The notes under the pieces: model-generated | The model's input: only the letters and a program-made list of their open reading frames with translations | Told to the model about the DNA's origin: nothing | The model's database searches: none | Origin: Platanthera guangdongensis | Taxonomy: Eukaryota; Streptophyta; Magnoliopsida; Asparagales; Orchidaceae | Direction of reading: 5' to 3' | Assembly (NCBI GenBank): GCA_039583875.1 | Contig: CM077164.1 | Coordinates: 63,509,043 to 63,573,042, forward strand | Length of the DNA stretch: 64,000 nt | Made by a program: the position numbers and the translations under genes | In this document: positions 53,625 through 63,478 of the stretch, piece by piece | Position numbering within the stretch: position 1 is the stretch's first letter | Layout of the letters: each line of letters starts with the position of its first letter

Positions 53625-54026
53625 TTGCATCGCTCGTCTTCATTTATGTATCCACCCGTTTCTTCCATGTATCAACAAGACTTCTAGCTTTTTTTCTTTG
53701 GAGCTCCGAGTTCTTATGACTACGCAAATGATTCAGAGACTTTCCTATATTACATGTTTGAAGAGCATGAATATTTACAGGTAATTTATCTAGCGCTCTG
53801 AGCAAAGCCAACAAAGCTCTTCAGACTTCAATGGCTTTATCACTCTCTTTGGGACTATTACCATCACCGGTCTTCCCTTTGTGGGCTTTTTGGAGCCATT
53901 CATCTAAAACAGGTACACCCCGGACCTACACAAACTTGTTCGGGCAATCAAACTTATCAGTGGCTGCAATCACATCTGCCAATAGCACCCAGCCAGTAAG
54001 ATCTATCTTCTTACTATTATCAACCT
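53625..54026 (-). pseudogene. Fragment of a SUO-like gene (TFIIS N-terminal/LW domain)
   Basis: Read on the minus strand from 54026, one frame gives DLTGWVLLADVIAATDKFDCPNKFV, stop, VRGVPVLDEWLQKAHKGK, SPKESDKAIEV, stop, then LLRALDKLPVNIHALQTCNIGKS and SHKNSELQRKKARSLVDTWKKRV, stop. This order matches the TFIIS-N (LW) region of plant SUO-like BAH-domain nuclear proteins as I remember them. About 134 codons are kept in a single frame but with three stops (TAG, TGA, TAA), and the BAH and other parts are absent. The right edge coincides with the truncated LTR of G2 at 54027. It is a decayed gene fragment. Confidence 0.75.
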
Positions 54027-54536
54027 GCCTCAACAGGGAGGTCTCACCTCACACCTGGAAGATCTCTGAGAGCTTCCCCTCCAAAGCCAAAAGCTGGGCT
54101 AGGAGCTTCTCAGAAAGCACTGGAAGTTGGAAGATTATGAAAGCTTGCTTTCTAAGGAGCCCTTATGGGTCTATTTATAGCCTTTGCTGACCTGAGATTA
54201 CTGAAATACCTTTAGTTGATATGCCAATAGCCAAATCTCGCTGTTTATCCTGAGGGTATAGGGGTAATTTTACTGAGGGCAATTATGTCATTTTACCCAA
54301 GGCCCCGGGGCCCCACTCGACGAGAGCTCTGAGCCGAGAGCCTTCTGTCTAGAGCCCGGCGCAAGCGGTATCGCCTACTTATAGGCGAGAACTCCTTCAA
54401 GACAGGAGCTTGGCGCAAGCGCAAGCGTTCCCGCCTACTTGGGCGAGAACTTCTTTAGGCGGGAACTCCTCTGACTAGCCTAATTGTGATCGTTGGTGCC
54501 TCCTGGTCTGACTCAGCAAATATGGGGTTGTACACA
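54027..54536 (-). repeat. Truncated 3' LTR of G2
   Basis: Starts (minus) TGTGTACAACCCC at 54536, contains CTATAAATAG reversed at 54180-54171 and stops matching G1 after GGTCCC/GAGGTC near 54027. About 510 of about 600 bp remain. It contains an extra ATAGGGGTAATTTTACTGAGG stretch relative to G1. Confidence 0.85.
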
Positions 54537-54647
54537 ATCCCCGCTCTTTTTGAGCTAGCTCTGCGCTCGAAAAGACACATCCAACCCGTAATTATTCGCT
54601 GAGCACGTGTCAACGTCAGGGAATCTTTTGGTGGGCCGTACCGCGAC

Positions 54648-54657
54648 CATATATATG
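54648..54657 (+). promoter_or_regulatory. TATA box of antisense gene X (G2)
   Basis: CATATATATG, 70 bp upstream of the gene X ATG, as in G1. Confidence 0.6.
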
Positions 54658-54726
54658 TGCTGATAGACGGCCATAATTTTGCCCTTGAATCGTCATTCTT
54701 CGCCTGAGTTCCTGCCTCCTCTCGCG

Positions 54727-56140
54727 ATGCATCCCAAGCGCGCCGACAAACCGCTTCCGCAGGATCTTCAAGACCGCATCGATGCGGCACAGGCGCGAGC
54801 CAAGGCTAACTGCGCCTTGGTTTTACCCTGGCTGGCGAGAAAGTCGTCAGCCGCCGAGCCTTCTCAACCAAAGAAGAAAAAGAAGAAGGTGAAGGTGGTC
54901 CAGCGAGACCTGCCTCACGAGAACAGGAGCCCGCCTACCCCGACCCCAAGCCGCGCGGATGATCCCTCTCCGCAGAAGGTATGTCCGACTCGCTGATCAT
55001 TGAAACCACTAGTTGCTTATGCGGGAGGACTTGTAGCTGACGCGATACTTCTCGCAGGAAACGGTCCCCGACGACATCAGGTCCCCGCGGGAACCCTTGG
55101 ACCCATCATCTCGTCCTCCTGAGGACCAACCGCGGGTCTCGGAGGTCGCTCCTCCGCCTGACTCCTCGAGAACTGCAGGTATCTTTCCCACTCTCGCTCT
55201 TAACTCAAATCTCAGAACGCTGAATTGTCTTCCCGCAGCACCAGCTCCCGCCCAGCCGGGTCTCGCTACCCGGGAGAATGAAGTAACAGTCGCGAATCGG
55301 CCTGCCCCCGCGGTTGATTCCTCCCTACCGGCGGGAGGAAGGGCTGCCGAATCTTCCGCAGCTCCACAGGATGCCAACCATCCCGCAGGAGAGGAAACCT
55401 CCCCCCTCCCCACCCCCCACCCCGCTTTCGGCCAAGCAGGGATCACCACTCGCAAAATCTTCCCCCGGGAAAGGGAAACCGATCCACCTGCTCTTTGGAA
55501 CTGGGGGGGGGGCTGGACCTTCTCGCCTGCCGTCGGCCGTGGTTCTCGCCATAATGTAGGTATGCGATATGTTTATCACGATTATTTCTTAGCTCTCGCC
55601 ATGACTGTGGCATTCTTTTCAGGGATCCGGGTTCGCGGTCGGGAGCTGACGCGGAGGACGAAGAAGATGAAGAAGACGAAGACAGAGAGGGGGAGGACGG
55701 CGAGAGCTCCCCTTCCCTTCATCTGACGAGATGGAGGAAAACTTGACCAGTGCCGGGAGCGCTAAAAGGCGGGGGAAGAAGGTTGTCGTCGTCCTGTCAA
55801 AGTTATATCTGGTGGGAGTGGGCCCATGATTCCGCGGCGAGAGAGTTCCGCCAATCGGTGGAGAAGAGGCTGGAGGCTCTGGAGCGGGAATATTTCATCG
55901 GCGAGACGGACCGGTCAGGTGGGCCTACCGCTGGGTCCTCTCCCGAAAGGTGCATCGTGCGGATCCGAGACCTGTCTCACCGATCAACCTGGGATGCACC
56001 GTCTTGTTGTCCTACTTCAACCCGCAGGCGCCACCGAGGACTAAGCAGCGGGAGCGAGGACGATGGCGGTGGGAACCCTACTGATTCGCGAGATCTCGCC
56101 CTTCCTTGCCCCCGGCCTTCCCCTTTCCCAATGTACCCAT
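54727..56140 (+). pseudogene. Gene X of G2 (antisense to its element)
   Basis: Exon 1 is 54727-54978 (252 nt) and exon 2 is 55058-55178 (121 nt), both exactly the G1 lengths. Exon 3 is from 55239 to about 55559, and exon 4 from 55623 (acceptor CTTTTCAG) to about 56140. The product has a Lys-rich N-terminal part (KPLPQDLQDRIDAAQARAKANCALV, KKKKKK), Pro/Ala-rich middle exons, an acidic run and VEKRLEALEREYFIGETDR. The exon 1 stop of G1 is absent here (CGA), but 1-nt losses in exon 3 (about 55470) and near 55980 break the frame. Family unknown. Confidence 0.6.
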
Positions 56141-56200
56141 ATTACTTTCATCAATCTGTAACTAATAACCTTGTTATTATCACTATTACCTTTTATTGAG

Positions 56201-56289
56201 CTCTCGCTCGGCGAGAGTAACTCCTGACTGTATTATCATTATTGTTATTATATATATATATATATTATTCAGCTCTCGCTCGGCGAGAG
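56201..56289. repeat. Two GCGAGAG hairpin motifs between genes X and Y (G2)
   Basis: CTCTCGCTCGGCGAGAG at 56201-56217 and again at 56273-56289. These are perfect 7-bp arms with a 3-base loop, matching the G1 pair at 33897-33973 in position and number. Confidence 0.65.
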
Positions 56290-56465
56290 TAACCATGTTT
56301 CTGCTTATTTTACTTGTCGCGTGTCATTTCGTAATGCTTGCGCTAATCATATCTGTCAGTCGGTCACTGTCAATATTGGGCGGGAAACCGAGGCGCCGCT
56401 GACCTAGGGCGTGACGCTGTACCCCCGCCGCCTTTTTGGGAAATAGTCATGATGATCACGGTTTT

Positions 56466-56475
56466 CTATAAATAG
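56466..56475 (+). promoter_or_regulatory. TATA box of antisense gene Y (G2)
   Basis: CTATAAATAG, 171 bp before the gene Y ATG, equivalent to 33715-33724 in G1. Confidence 0.65.
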
Positions 56476-56645
56476 AGAAGTCCACCTACCATATTTATTT
56501 CTCCGATCCGAATCCTGTCTTTTCTCTTGTCGCTCTCACGGTTTGCCAAAATCTCCCGCTTGCTTCCGTTTCCTCCCTCTCGTTCTCGCACAGCTCTCGC
56601 TCTCGCTTCTCTTCTGCAGACCTCGCCTACAACCTCTCAAGCACG

Positions 56646-58718
56646 ATGCCCGACGGAAGCGAGGGATGTTCGAATTGCGCGGAAGCCTTCCAGAAGTATC
56701 TGTTCCCCTCCTACAGCCTGACTATGGAGGAGTTCCAACTGACCCAGACTCGCTACATTCCCGCCGGCTTCACCGCGCAAAATCCCGGCAACCATGATAA
56801 AGTAAACAGTGCGGGGGAGGGAGCTCGCCATCCCCCTTGAGCACTTTGAGGTGGGCTTCCACCTCCCCCTCTGGCCCGAGATGCGCCATGCCCTTCGGTA
56901 CTACGGAGTGGTTCCAGCAGAGTTGAATCCAAACTCGGTCACGATCCTGGTGGCCTTTATCTGCTATATGCGATCCGAGAGGATCAAGTTCAGCCTTCCA
57001 ATCTTCCGGAAGCTGTTCGCCTTCCGCGCCAAGGGAGGGGTGGTCTTCTCTTCAGGGCAGCTGCTCAACACCATCGGTCTCGCCAACAAGCACCACCACT
57101 GGGGTGAGAGGTTCGTCTTCGTTTCCGGCGATTTCGGGAACGTGCCTCTCGCGCCCATTCAATACGAGGACGCCGCTTATAAGCCGCCCTCCTTGGGCTC
57201 GCGCGAGAGCGCCCTCCTTGAGTTCTTCGGAACCAAGGATTTCAACGTCCAATTCCTCCGGCGGGACGTCGATTCACTCCTCCCCGTACCTCCGGGCGAA
57301 GGTACGGTCTCACCTTTGTCTTGATATTCTTCCCCTTCTGTTTAAGATTAGAACTGAGTGTTGTTGCTTCCTTAGGAGAACGCGAGATCCCCCTGCACCA
57401 ACCCTTTGAAGAGGCTCACGCTGTCGGGAGCCAATCTGTGAGAGACCCGTTGGCTCTCGCGAAAGCCGCGGCCCAAGTTTGCCGGGACGAGCCGGCCCAC
57501 TTCCTTCGACCGACGCCAGGAAGCAAAAGCCCGACGCCACTCTGCCCCCACCGCTTAAGAGGCCAAAGATAACTGTCACCGAGAAGGGTAAAGCCGCTGC
57601 GGTGCCGCCCTCCCAACCTCGTCGCTGCAGGCCGCTCTTTTGAAGAGATCTTGCAGACCGCCAGCGAGATCGCGGTCACCAGGGGCGGCGCCAAGACACC
57701 TGCCGAGAACCCCCCGACCCCTGGTGGAGCAGATGGCTAGGGAGCCTCCGCCGAGACCTCCGCCCAGTCTCCGCCTGGAGAGGTGCCGCGGGGTCACCGC
57801 AATTTTGGTCTTGGCACAAAGTGCCTTGACGCGGAAAAGAAACCGCTCCTTCAGTGGGACCCTAATACCAACAGGGTCTCAATCTCATCTCTTCTCCCCA
57901 GCTGGGCGGAGCGAGATGAGGTCACCAGAGAGGCCTTCTCCCTGGGCTACGACCTCTACAGCCAGGAGAATGCCAGTGTCTATGACAAAATGACCACCAG
58001 GCTCTTGGCCTATGACTCCACCCGGGCTCTGATGTACGGGATGGAGCTTGCGCATATGTGTGCTCACCAGAGTATCATCATCGACTGCAACTTCCAGGAT
58101 ATGTTCAAGGCCAGAGAGGACGCGGTGGCTGAGGCGGCTACCTTGAAGAAGGAACTAGCAGACGCCAAGCAACAGCTGTCTTCACGCCGGATGGAAGAGG
58201 TAAGCGAGACCTTTCACGACACTCGCTCTCACCACTGCAGATTTCAACTTCTTTTCCTCTCATGCTAACCTCTCGCTATACAGGATTCCGCTCAGGCCGT
58301 GGCGCTTTGCGCGGAGCTGGACCAGGCGCGATACGAGAACGTCCTGCTGAGGGACCAGATCCTGCGCCTGGAGGCGAATGCGCCACCTCCACTGGACGAA
58401 AGGTTTAAAAGCCAATACTATTCCATCTATGACATCGATAAGCTCCTCCAGGTCAACGCGCAAGCTACAGTCAAGCTGACCCTGGAGATGCTGCGGGATG
58501 TCGGTTGCTTGGATGGGAGGGGCAAGACCATTACCGCTCATCAGCTCGTCCCCTGGCTCTTTGAGCCTGTCCCGAAGCCCCTAGGCGCGCCTGATTCCCC
58601 GCCCTCGGATGTCCCGAAATCCCCTATCGCGGGTGGCGAGACATCCGGGGAGAGCTCAGGTGAGAGCTCCAGCGGGAGCTCAAGCGGGAGCTCTAAGGGG
58701 TACAACGTGTCTCCCTGA
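56646..58718 (+). pseudogene. Gene Y of G2 (Transposase_28-like, antisense to its element)
   Basis: Join of 56646-57301 (656 nt), 57376-58199 (824 nt) and 58284-58718 (435 nt), with the same splice sites as G1. The conserved part in exon 1 is HFEVGFHLPLWPEMRHALRYYG, then KHHHWGERFVFVSGDFGNVP. A 2-nt loss near 56816 (GGGGAGGG versus GGGGAGGGGG) and a -1/+1 pair near 57510 and 57625 break the frame. Exon 3 encodes ARYENVLLRDQILRLEANAPPPLDER-type sequence shared with G1 and a Ser/Gly-rich C-terminus (GESSGESSSGSSSGSS) that G1 lacks. Confidence 0.75.
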
Positions 58719-59319
58719 GGGGGCCCCCTTTTCTCTTTTTCTTTTTGCTTCATTGTAAAGAGCGAGACGATCTACACTTGTAATTACATTGAATAAATAC
58801 ATTGTAAATGTTTTGTATGCATTGTCCTTTTCTTTTTATTGCAAATGCGCTTGATACAATTGTTGTGGCTGAGTGCTTCTTAAGCACGCTTCCGCCGAGG
58901 CCCTTGGCCTCCCTAGGGTAGTCTCCCTTAGTGACTGATAGGCGGGAACCTGTCGAAAGAGCTCAAGACTTGGACGTTTCGTTCCTGCGTTCTGCCGAAA
59001 ACAGTCTGTCGGGAACATGGCTCGCGGTCCCTTTAAGACAAGGCCATCCCCCTTTAGCTTGCGCAAACTGTCGGAAGCTTTCGCCCAACACCTCTCGCTG
59101 TCTGACCAAGAATAGCTTGTCAGGAGCCTTCCGCCGAGAATTTCCTTCGACGAGATCTCCTTGACAGGGACCTCCCCAACCGAGACCTTCTCTGGCCGAG
59201 ACCTCTCCCGCCTTTACCTATTTTTTATTCTGTGGTGCGTTTCTTGCCTTGCTCAGATCATCCAAGTCGGAGTGTCTCCTAGGATCAAAAACTCCCTCCC
59301 CCAGGCGAGCCCTCGGCCT
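58719..59319. other. G2 spacer between gene Y and the 111-bp repeats
   Basis: Corresponds to 30906-31504 of G1 (shared TGCTTAAGAAGCACTCAGCC, reversed, near 58870). The plus-strand frame 58931-59164 is the start of what is a 600-codon frame in G1, but here it is short. Confidence 0.6.
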
Positions 59320-59598
59320 GCCAGGCTAACGAGAGCCTGTGCAGCAGGTCTACCTGGGTCGAGCCGAGCTCTGGGTGCCGATGAAGTTCTCAAACCAAAC
59401 ATATCCCCCACATGCGAGCCTCAGACCTGCCAGCTAGATGAAAGCCTGCGCAGCGGGTCTACTGGGGCCGAGCTGAGCTCGGGGTGCCGATGAAGTTCTC
59501 AAACCAAACCTATCCCCCACAGGAGATCCCTTCGGGACCTGCCAGCTAGATGAGAGCCTGCGCAGCGGGTCTACCTGGGGCCGAGCCGAGCTTGAGGT
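59320..59598. repeat. 111-bp repeat array of G2, about 2.5 units
   Basis: Reverse-complement units containing CTGCCAGCTAGATGA, GGGTCTACCTGGGG and GTTCTCAAACCAAACCTATCC. The last unit carries a small insertion (AGGAGATCCCTTCGGG). G1 has about 12.7 units at the same place. Confidence 0.88.
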
Positions 59599-59719
59599 AT
59601 TACAAAACACATAATTACGTCCTATTATACAAATTTCACAACAGGCAAGGGAAAATCAAGACAACTGATGCAGTATAATAAGTTTTATTTTGGATACACA
59701 ACTACATCCTTCCCATTTC

Positions 59720-60611
59720 AAGGTAGAAGCGTTTCAGGTCATCGCCGCTCCAGGTGTATCTTAAGGCTCTTCCCTCCACGTCCTGAGGTAGTAACCTCCT
59801 GTTCCAAGGACTTCCTTCACTATGTATGGTCCTTCCCAGTTCGGGTTGAGCTTGCCCATGGGAGCCGACCTTCCTGCCACGTCAACCTTTCTCAGCACCA
59901 GATCTCCTTCAGTAAACTGCTTGACCCTGACATGCTTATCAAAATACTTGGCCATCCGCCGCTTGATCTCTTCTTGCCTGATAGCTGTCACGTCCCGCAA
60001 CTCTTCCACCATATCTAGCGAGAGGTGTAGCCCCTCTTCATTCTCCAACCTCCAAGTCTCATCTCCTTCGCCCGCGGCTGTGACCCGCGGGGACCGAAGC
60101 TCGAGCTCCACTGGTAGGACCGCCTCACACCCGTGAGAAAGCTTGAAGGGGGTCTCACCGGTGGCCGTGTTCGGGGTCATTCGCAAGGCCCATAGGACCG
60201 AGGGGAGAGCTGCTCCACCCAATTTCCCTTTAAGTTTTCCACTTTCTTCTTTAGTAGGTTTACAATAATTTTGTTTGCCGCTTCCACCTGGCCGTTGCTC
60301 CGAGGGTGATGGACAGAGGGAAATCTGAGATCTATCCCCAGCTGGGCACAGAAGCTGATGAACTCTTCACTGGCAAACTGGGGACCGTTATCTATCTGTC
60401 ACTATCGCTTGAGGCAACCCGTGTCTGCATATGATCTCCCCCCCAGATGACGTTCCTTATGACTTGCGAGGTGACCGTGGCCAAGGCCTTAACCTCCAGC
60501 CACTTTGAGAAATAATCAACCATGATCAAGAGGAACCTCCTCTGTCCACTAGCCGGGAGAAAAGGCCCACTAAATCCATCCCCCAGATGGCGAGCGGCAA
60601 GGTGCCGTGAT
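59720..60611 (-). pseudogene. G2 integrase (C-terminal half)
   Basis: Minus-strand 60222-59761 encodes SVLWALRMTPNTATGETPF, ELRDVTAIRQEEIKRRMAKYF and LNPNWEGPYIVKEVLGTGGYYL, near-identical to G1. Upstream pieces (60611-60230) include the DNG and NGQVEAAN regions in other frames. It is cut at 60611 by copia C2. Confidence 0.85.
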
Positions 60612-60995
60612 TGTTGAAGTTGGTGACCGGGCGGTCTGGCGGTTTGTCTTGGCGGGGTTGAAGACCGCGCGGTCTGGCGGTTTGTCTCAGCCGGCTTGGA
60701 GACCGGACGGTCTGGCGGTCTACCCTGGCGGTCTCTCTTCCTCTCGGGTGGTAGCCGTGCGGTTAGCCCTGCTGTCTAACCGCGCGGCCTGTGCGGTTTG
60801 TTTTGTATAGTCCGCCTAGTCCTGTAATTTTTAGTCCCACATCTCTTATTTGTATTCTCTCATCTCTCCTCCATTCTATATAAGGGAGGGCATACCTTTG
60901 TAATAGATACCTTTTTTGGATAATAAAATTTCAATTATTCAAAAGTTTATTCGGCTTATTCTCTACTTTTCGCTTCTTTTCTCTACTTTCTAACA
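60612..60995 (+). repeat. 5' LTR of C2 (384 bp)
   Basis: TGTTGAAG...CTTTCTAACA. The first 180 bp contain about eight variants of GCGGTCTGGCGGTTTG/GACCGxxCGGTC. The second half has TTTTTAGTCCCACATCT and TATA (CTATATAAGGG, about 60877). Confidence 0.88.
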
Positions 60996-61008
60996 TGGTA
61001 TCAGAGGC
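60996..61008 (+). other. Primer binding site of C2
   Basis: TGGTATCAGAGGC directly after the LTR, complementary to the initiator Met tRNA 3' end except near its end. Confidence 0.88.
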
Positions 61009-61738
61009 ACGGTCATTTCCTCATGATTCTGTGCGCTCTCTGTTGTTCGCGGCTTGTTTTTCCGCGTTCTGCGACTTGTTTTGCGACTTGACTTCTCTTC
61101 TGTCCGCGCGGCTTGTTTCTGTCCGCTGCCCTGTTCGCGGCGGCTTGCTTCTTCTTGTTCTCTTCTCCTACTGCTCTTTGTCGCAGCGACCTGTTTCCTT
61201 GTCGCCGCGCTCCTTGTTCTTTCTTGCCGCTCCGACGACTTCCTACGTCGTTGCGGTCTGTCTCTGTCCGCGGTGTGTTGTCTCTCTACTCGCGGTTTGC
61301 TGCTGCTGATCTGCCTGACCGTGCGGTTTGTTCCTTTCTCACCCGCATCTTGGTCGCGATCGCCGGCTCTTCTCCTCTCTTCTGTTCGCTCGGCCTTTTC
61401 AGTCCGCGCGACCTCTTCCCCGCTATGCCTTTGACCGCTTTCCTAGCAGCTGCTGTGATCTGCCTGACCGTGCGGGTTGTTCCTTTCTCACCCGCATCTG
61501 GTCGCGGTCACCCGCTCCTGCTTGCTAGTCGCCCGACTTCCTCTTTTTCCGTGCGACTTGTTCTCCTCTGTTCGCCCCGACTTTTTCAGGCCGTGCGACT
61601 TCTTTCCCTCTGCTTTGCTCTGCTTCTTGGTAGCGGTCTTTCTAGCCGCCCGACCTGTTTTCTGTTCGCCCGGCTTGGTGCTCTTTTCTCTTCTCGCGGC
61701 TTGTTCTTATCGTCGCGGGTTTGCTCCTCTCTTGCTTC
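61009..61738 (+). other. C2 leader with internal repeats
   Basis: GC/CT-rich, full of short Cys/Leu/Ser-rich frames without motifs. A block of about 50 bp starting GATCTGCCTGACCGTGCGG occurs at about 61307 and again at about 61457. GCCGCCCGAC/GCCCGGC motifs (61645-61675) match the C1 leader. Confidence 0.65.
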
Positions 61739-62709
61739 CATGGCTTTCCCCTCCTCCGGCCTGTCCGCCTCTGTAGTAACCTCTTCTGGTAGTGCTCATG
61801 TTGTTACTCGCGGAAGATGGCTAATAGACTCTGGCGCCACAAATCATATGACAAGCAATCCTCACTGTTTTTCTCTTCTTGACACACATGCTCAGTTGCC
61901 CCCGGTTATTGTTGCTGATGGATCTCCCTCCCCGGTCCATGGGACGGGCCTGGTTCCCGTCACTCCATCTCTCTGCTTGGCTGATACCCTCTATGTGCCC
62001 AAGTTTCCGTGCAATTTACTATCGGTTACTTCTTTATGCAAGCAACTACGGTGTTTCTGTAATATTCACCCCTACCTCTTGCACATTTTCAGGATCCGGA
62101 CTCCCAACGGATGATTGCTACCGGGACAGAGAGTGGTGGCCTCTACTTCCTCGACAACGTTCTGCTCTATCTGTCTTCTCCTCCTCCTCTACAGATCTTC
62201 TCCAATGGCATCTTCGCCTTGGACATGCTCCTCCCCGCATTCTACGACAGTTCTGCCGCACCTCCCTCCTCATCATCCTCCTCTCAACTGTGATGCTTGT
62301 CAACTTGGCAAACATCACCGCTCATCCTTCCCCCCAACGCAGAGTCGGGGCTCTTCCCGTCCGTTCGACCTCGTTCACTCCGACATATGGGGTCCCGCTC
62401 CTAACCTCACCATCGGTCGGGGGTAGTTCCTACTTTGTCACCTTCATTGATGATTTCTCTCGATGTACGTGGGTATATCTTCTCAAAGATCGCTCCGAGC
62501 TGTTCTCTGTTTGGACCTCCTTTTATTCTATGGTTAAGACTCAGTTCGATACGTCTATTAAACTCCTTCGTTCTGACAATGCCAAGGAGTATCTTAGCCA
62601 CGACTTCTCATCCTTTTGTATTCACCATGATGTCATTCGTCAAACCAGCTGTGTCTACACCTCACAACAAAATGGGGTGGCGGAACGCAAAAACCCGTCA
62701 CCTCCTTGA
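61739..62709 (+). pseudogene. C2 protease and integrase (no gag)
   Basis: An ATG at 61739 (MAFPSSGLSASVV) leads within 30 codons into the protease active site WLIDSGATNHMTSN (about 61828), so the entire gag and zinc knuckle are missing. Frameshifts near 62080 and 62270 follow. The integrase reads LQWHLRLGHAPPRIL (zinc region), SYFVTFIDDFSRCTWVYLL and LLRSDNAKEY (catalytic D residues), then YTSQQNGVAERKN (E). An extra base in AAAAACCC at about 62690 breaks the frame. Confidence 0.85.
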
Positions 62710-63478
62710 TGTCGCTCGCACTATGATGACTCAAATGCATGTTCCTCGCTCCTATTGGGGATATGTTGTCCTCCTCTCCTGCTATATCATCAATCGCCTT
62801 CCCTCCACAGTTCTCCACGGTGCTACCCCCTTCTCCATTCTTTATCCGGACAAGGATCCCTTTCCTCTTCCTCTACACATCTTTGGGTGCACCGCCTTTG
62901 TGCACTCTCCCGCTGCCACCCGTGATAAACTCTCACCACGTGCCACCAAATGTGTCTTTCTGGGCTACTCTCCCACTCAGAAAGGTTATTGTTGCTTTGA
63001 TCCCGTTACCCGCAAGCAATTTGTCTCTGCGGATGTCACCTTCTTCGACAATGTCTCTTACTTCTCTCCCGCTTCCTCCTCTCCTCCTCCTGCTCCTACT
63101 TTTCCTACCAACCCATCCCTCCCCTCTGCTCCCACTGATGTTCCGCCATCTCCACCATCTCCACCATCTCCACCACCTCCACCATCTCCACCCTCTACTC
63201 CGCTTTCTCCCTCCACTCCGCTGCCATCTCTCTCTGCTCCGGGCCAGCTCTCTCCACCACGGATACTCTGGATACTGAGGCCCCTGTTGACCTGGATCTC
63301 CCTATTGCTCTTCGCAAGGGGGTTCGGGCATGTACCCAACACCCGCTTGCTGCAGTTGTTTCCTATGATCGTCTTACCCCTTCTCGCAGAGCTTTCGCTC
63401 TGGCTATCTCAGCTACTACCACCCCCGTTCCTATCAGGAGGCCCTTGCTATTCCTCATTGGAAAGCTGCCATGGATGA
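62690..63478 (+). pseudogene. C2 integrase end and Pro-rich linker
   Basis: Continues TRHLLDVARTMMTQMHVPRSYWGY, INRLPSTVLHGATPFSILYP, FGCTAFVHSPA, KCVFLGYSPTQKGYCCFDP, then a proline/serine repeat (PPSPPSPPPPPSPPS, about 63140-63200) before another frameshift at about 63260. Confidence 0.83.

Larger units (their letters stand above)
54027..60611 (-). mobile_element. Tat-lineage gypsy element G2, same family as G1, truncated LTR and split by C2
   Basis: On the minus strand this is the 3' half of a G1-type element: integrase (60611-59720), 111-bp repeats (about 59595-59320), antisense genes Y and X (here on the plus strand) and the LTR (54536-54027). The LTR lacks its last about 90 bp and ends against a SUO-like fragment. 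The integrase is interrupted at 60611 by copia C2; the rest of the element should continue beyond C2, outside the window. Confidence 0.9.

Noticed and set aside
53465..53668. Gly/Ala/Ser/Asp repeat protein
   Set aside because: It comes from the 18-bp minisatellite; the neighbouring TFIIS-N similarity is in another frame and has stops.
61113..61738. Cys/Leu/Ser-rich ORFs in the C2 leader as a signal-peptide protein
   Set aside because: Overlapping frames in all three registers from CT-rich sequence; only the region after the ATG at 61739 continues into protease.
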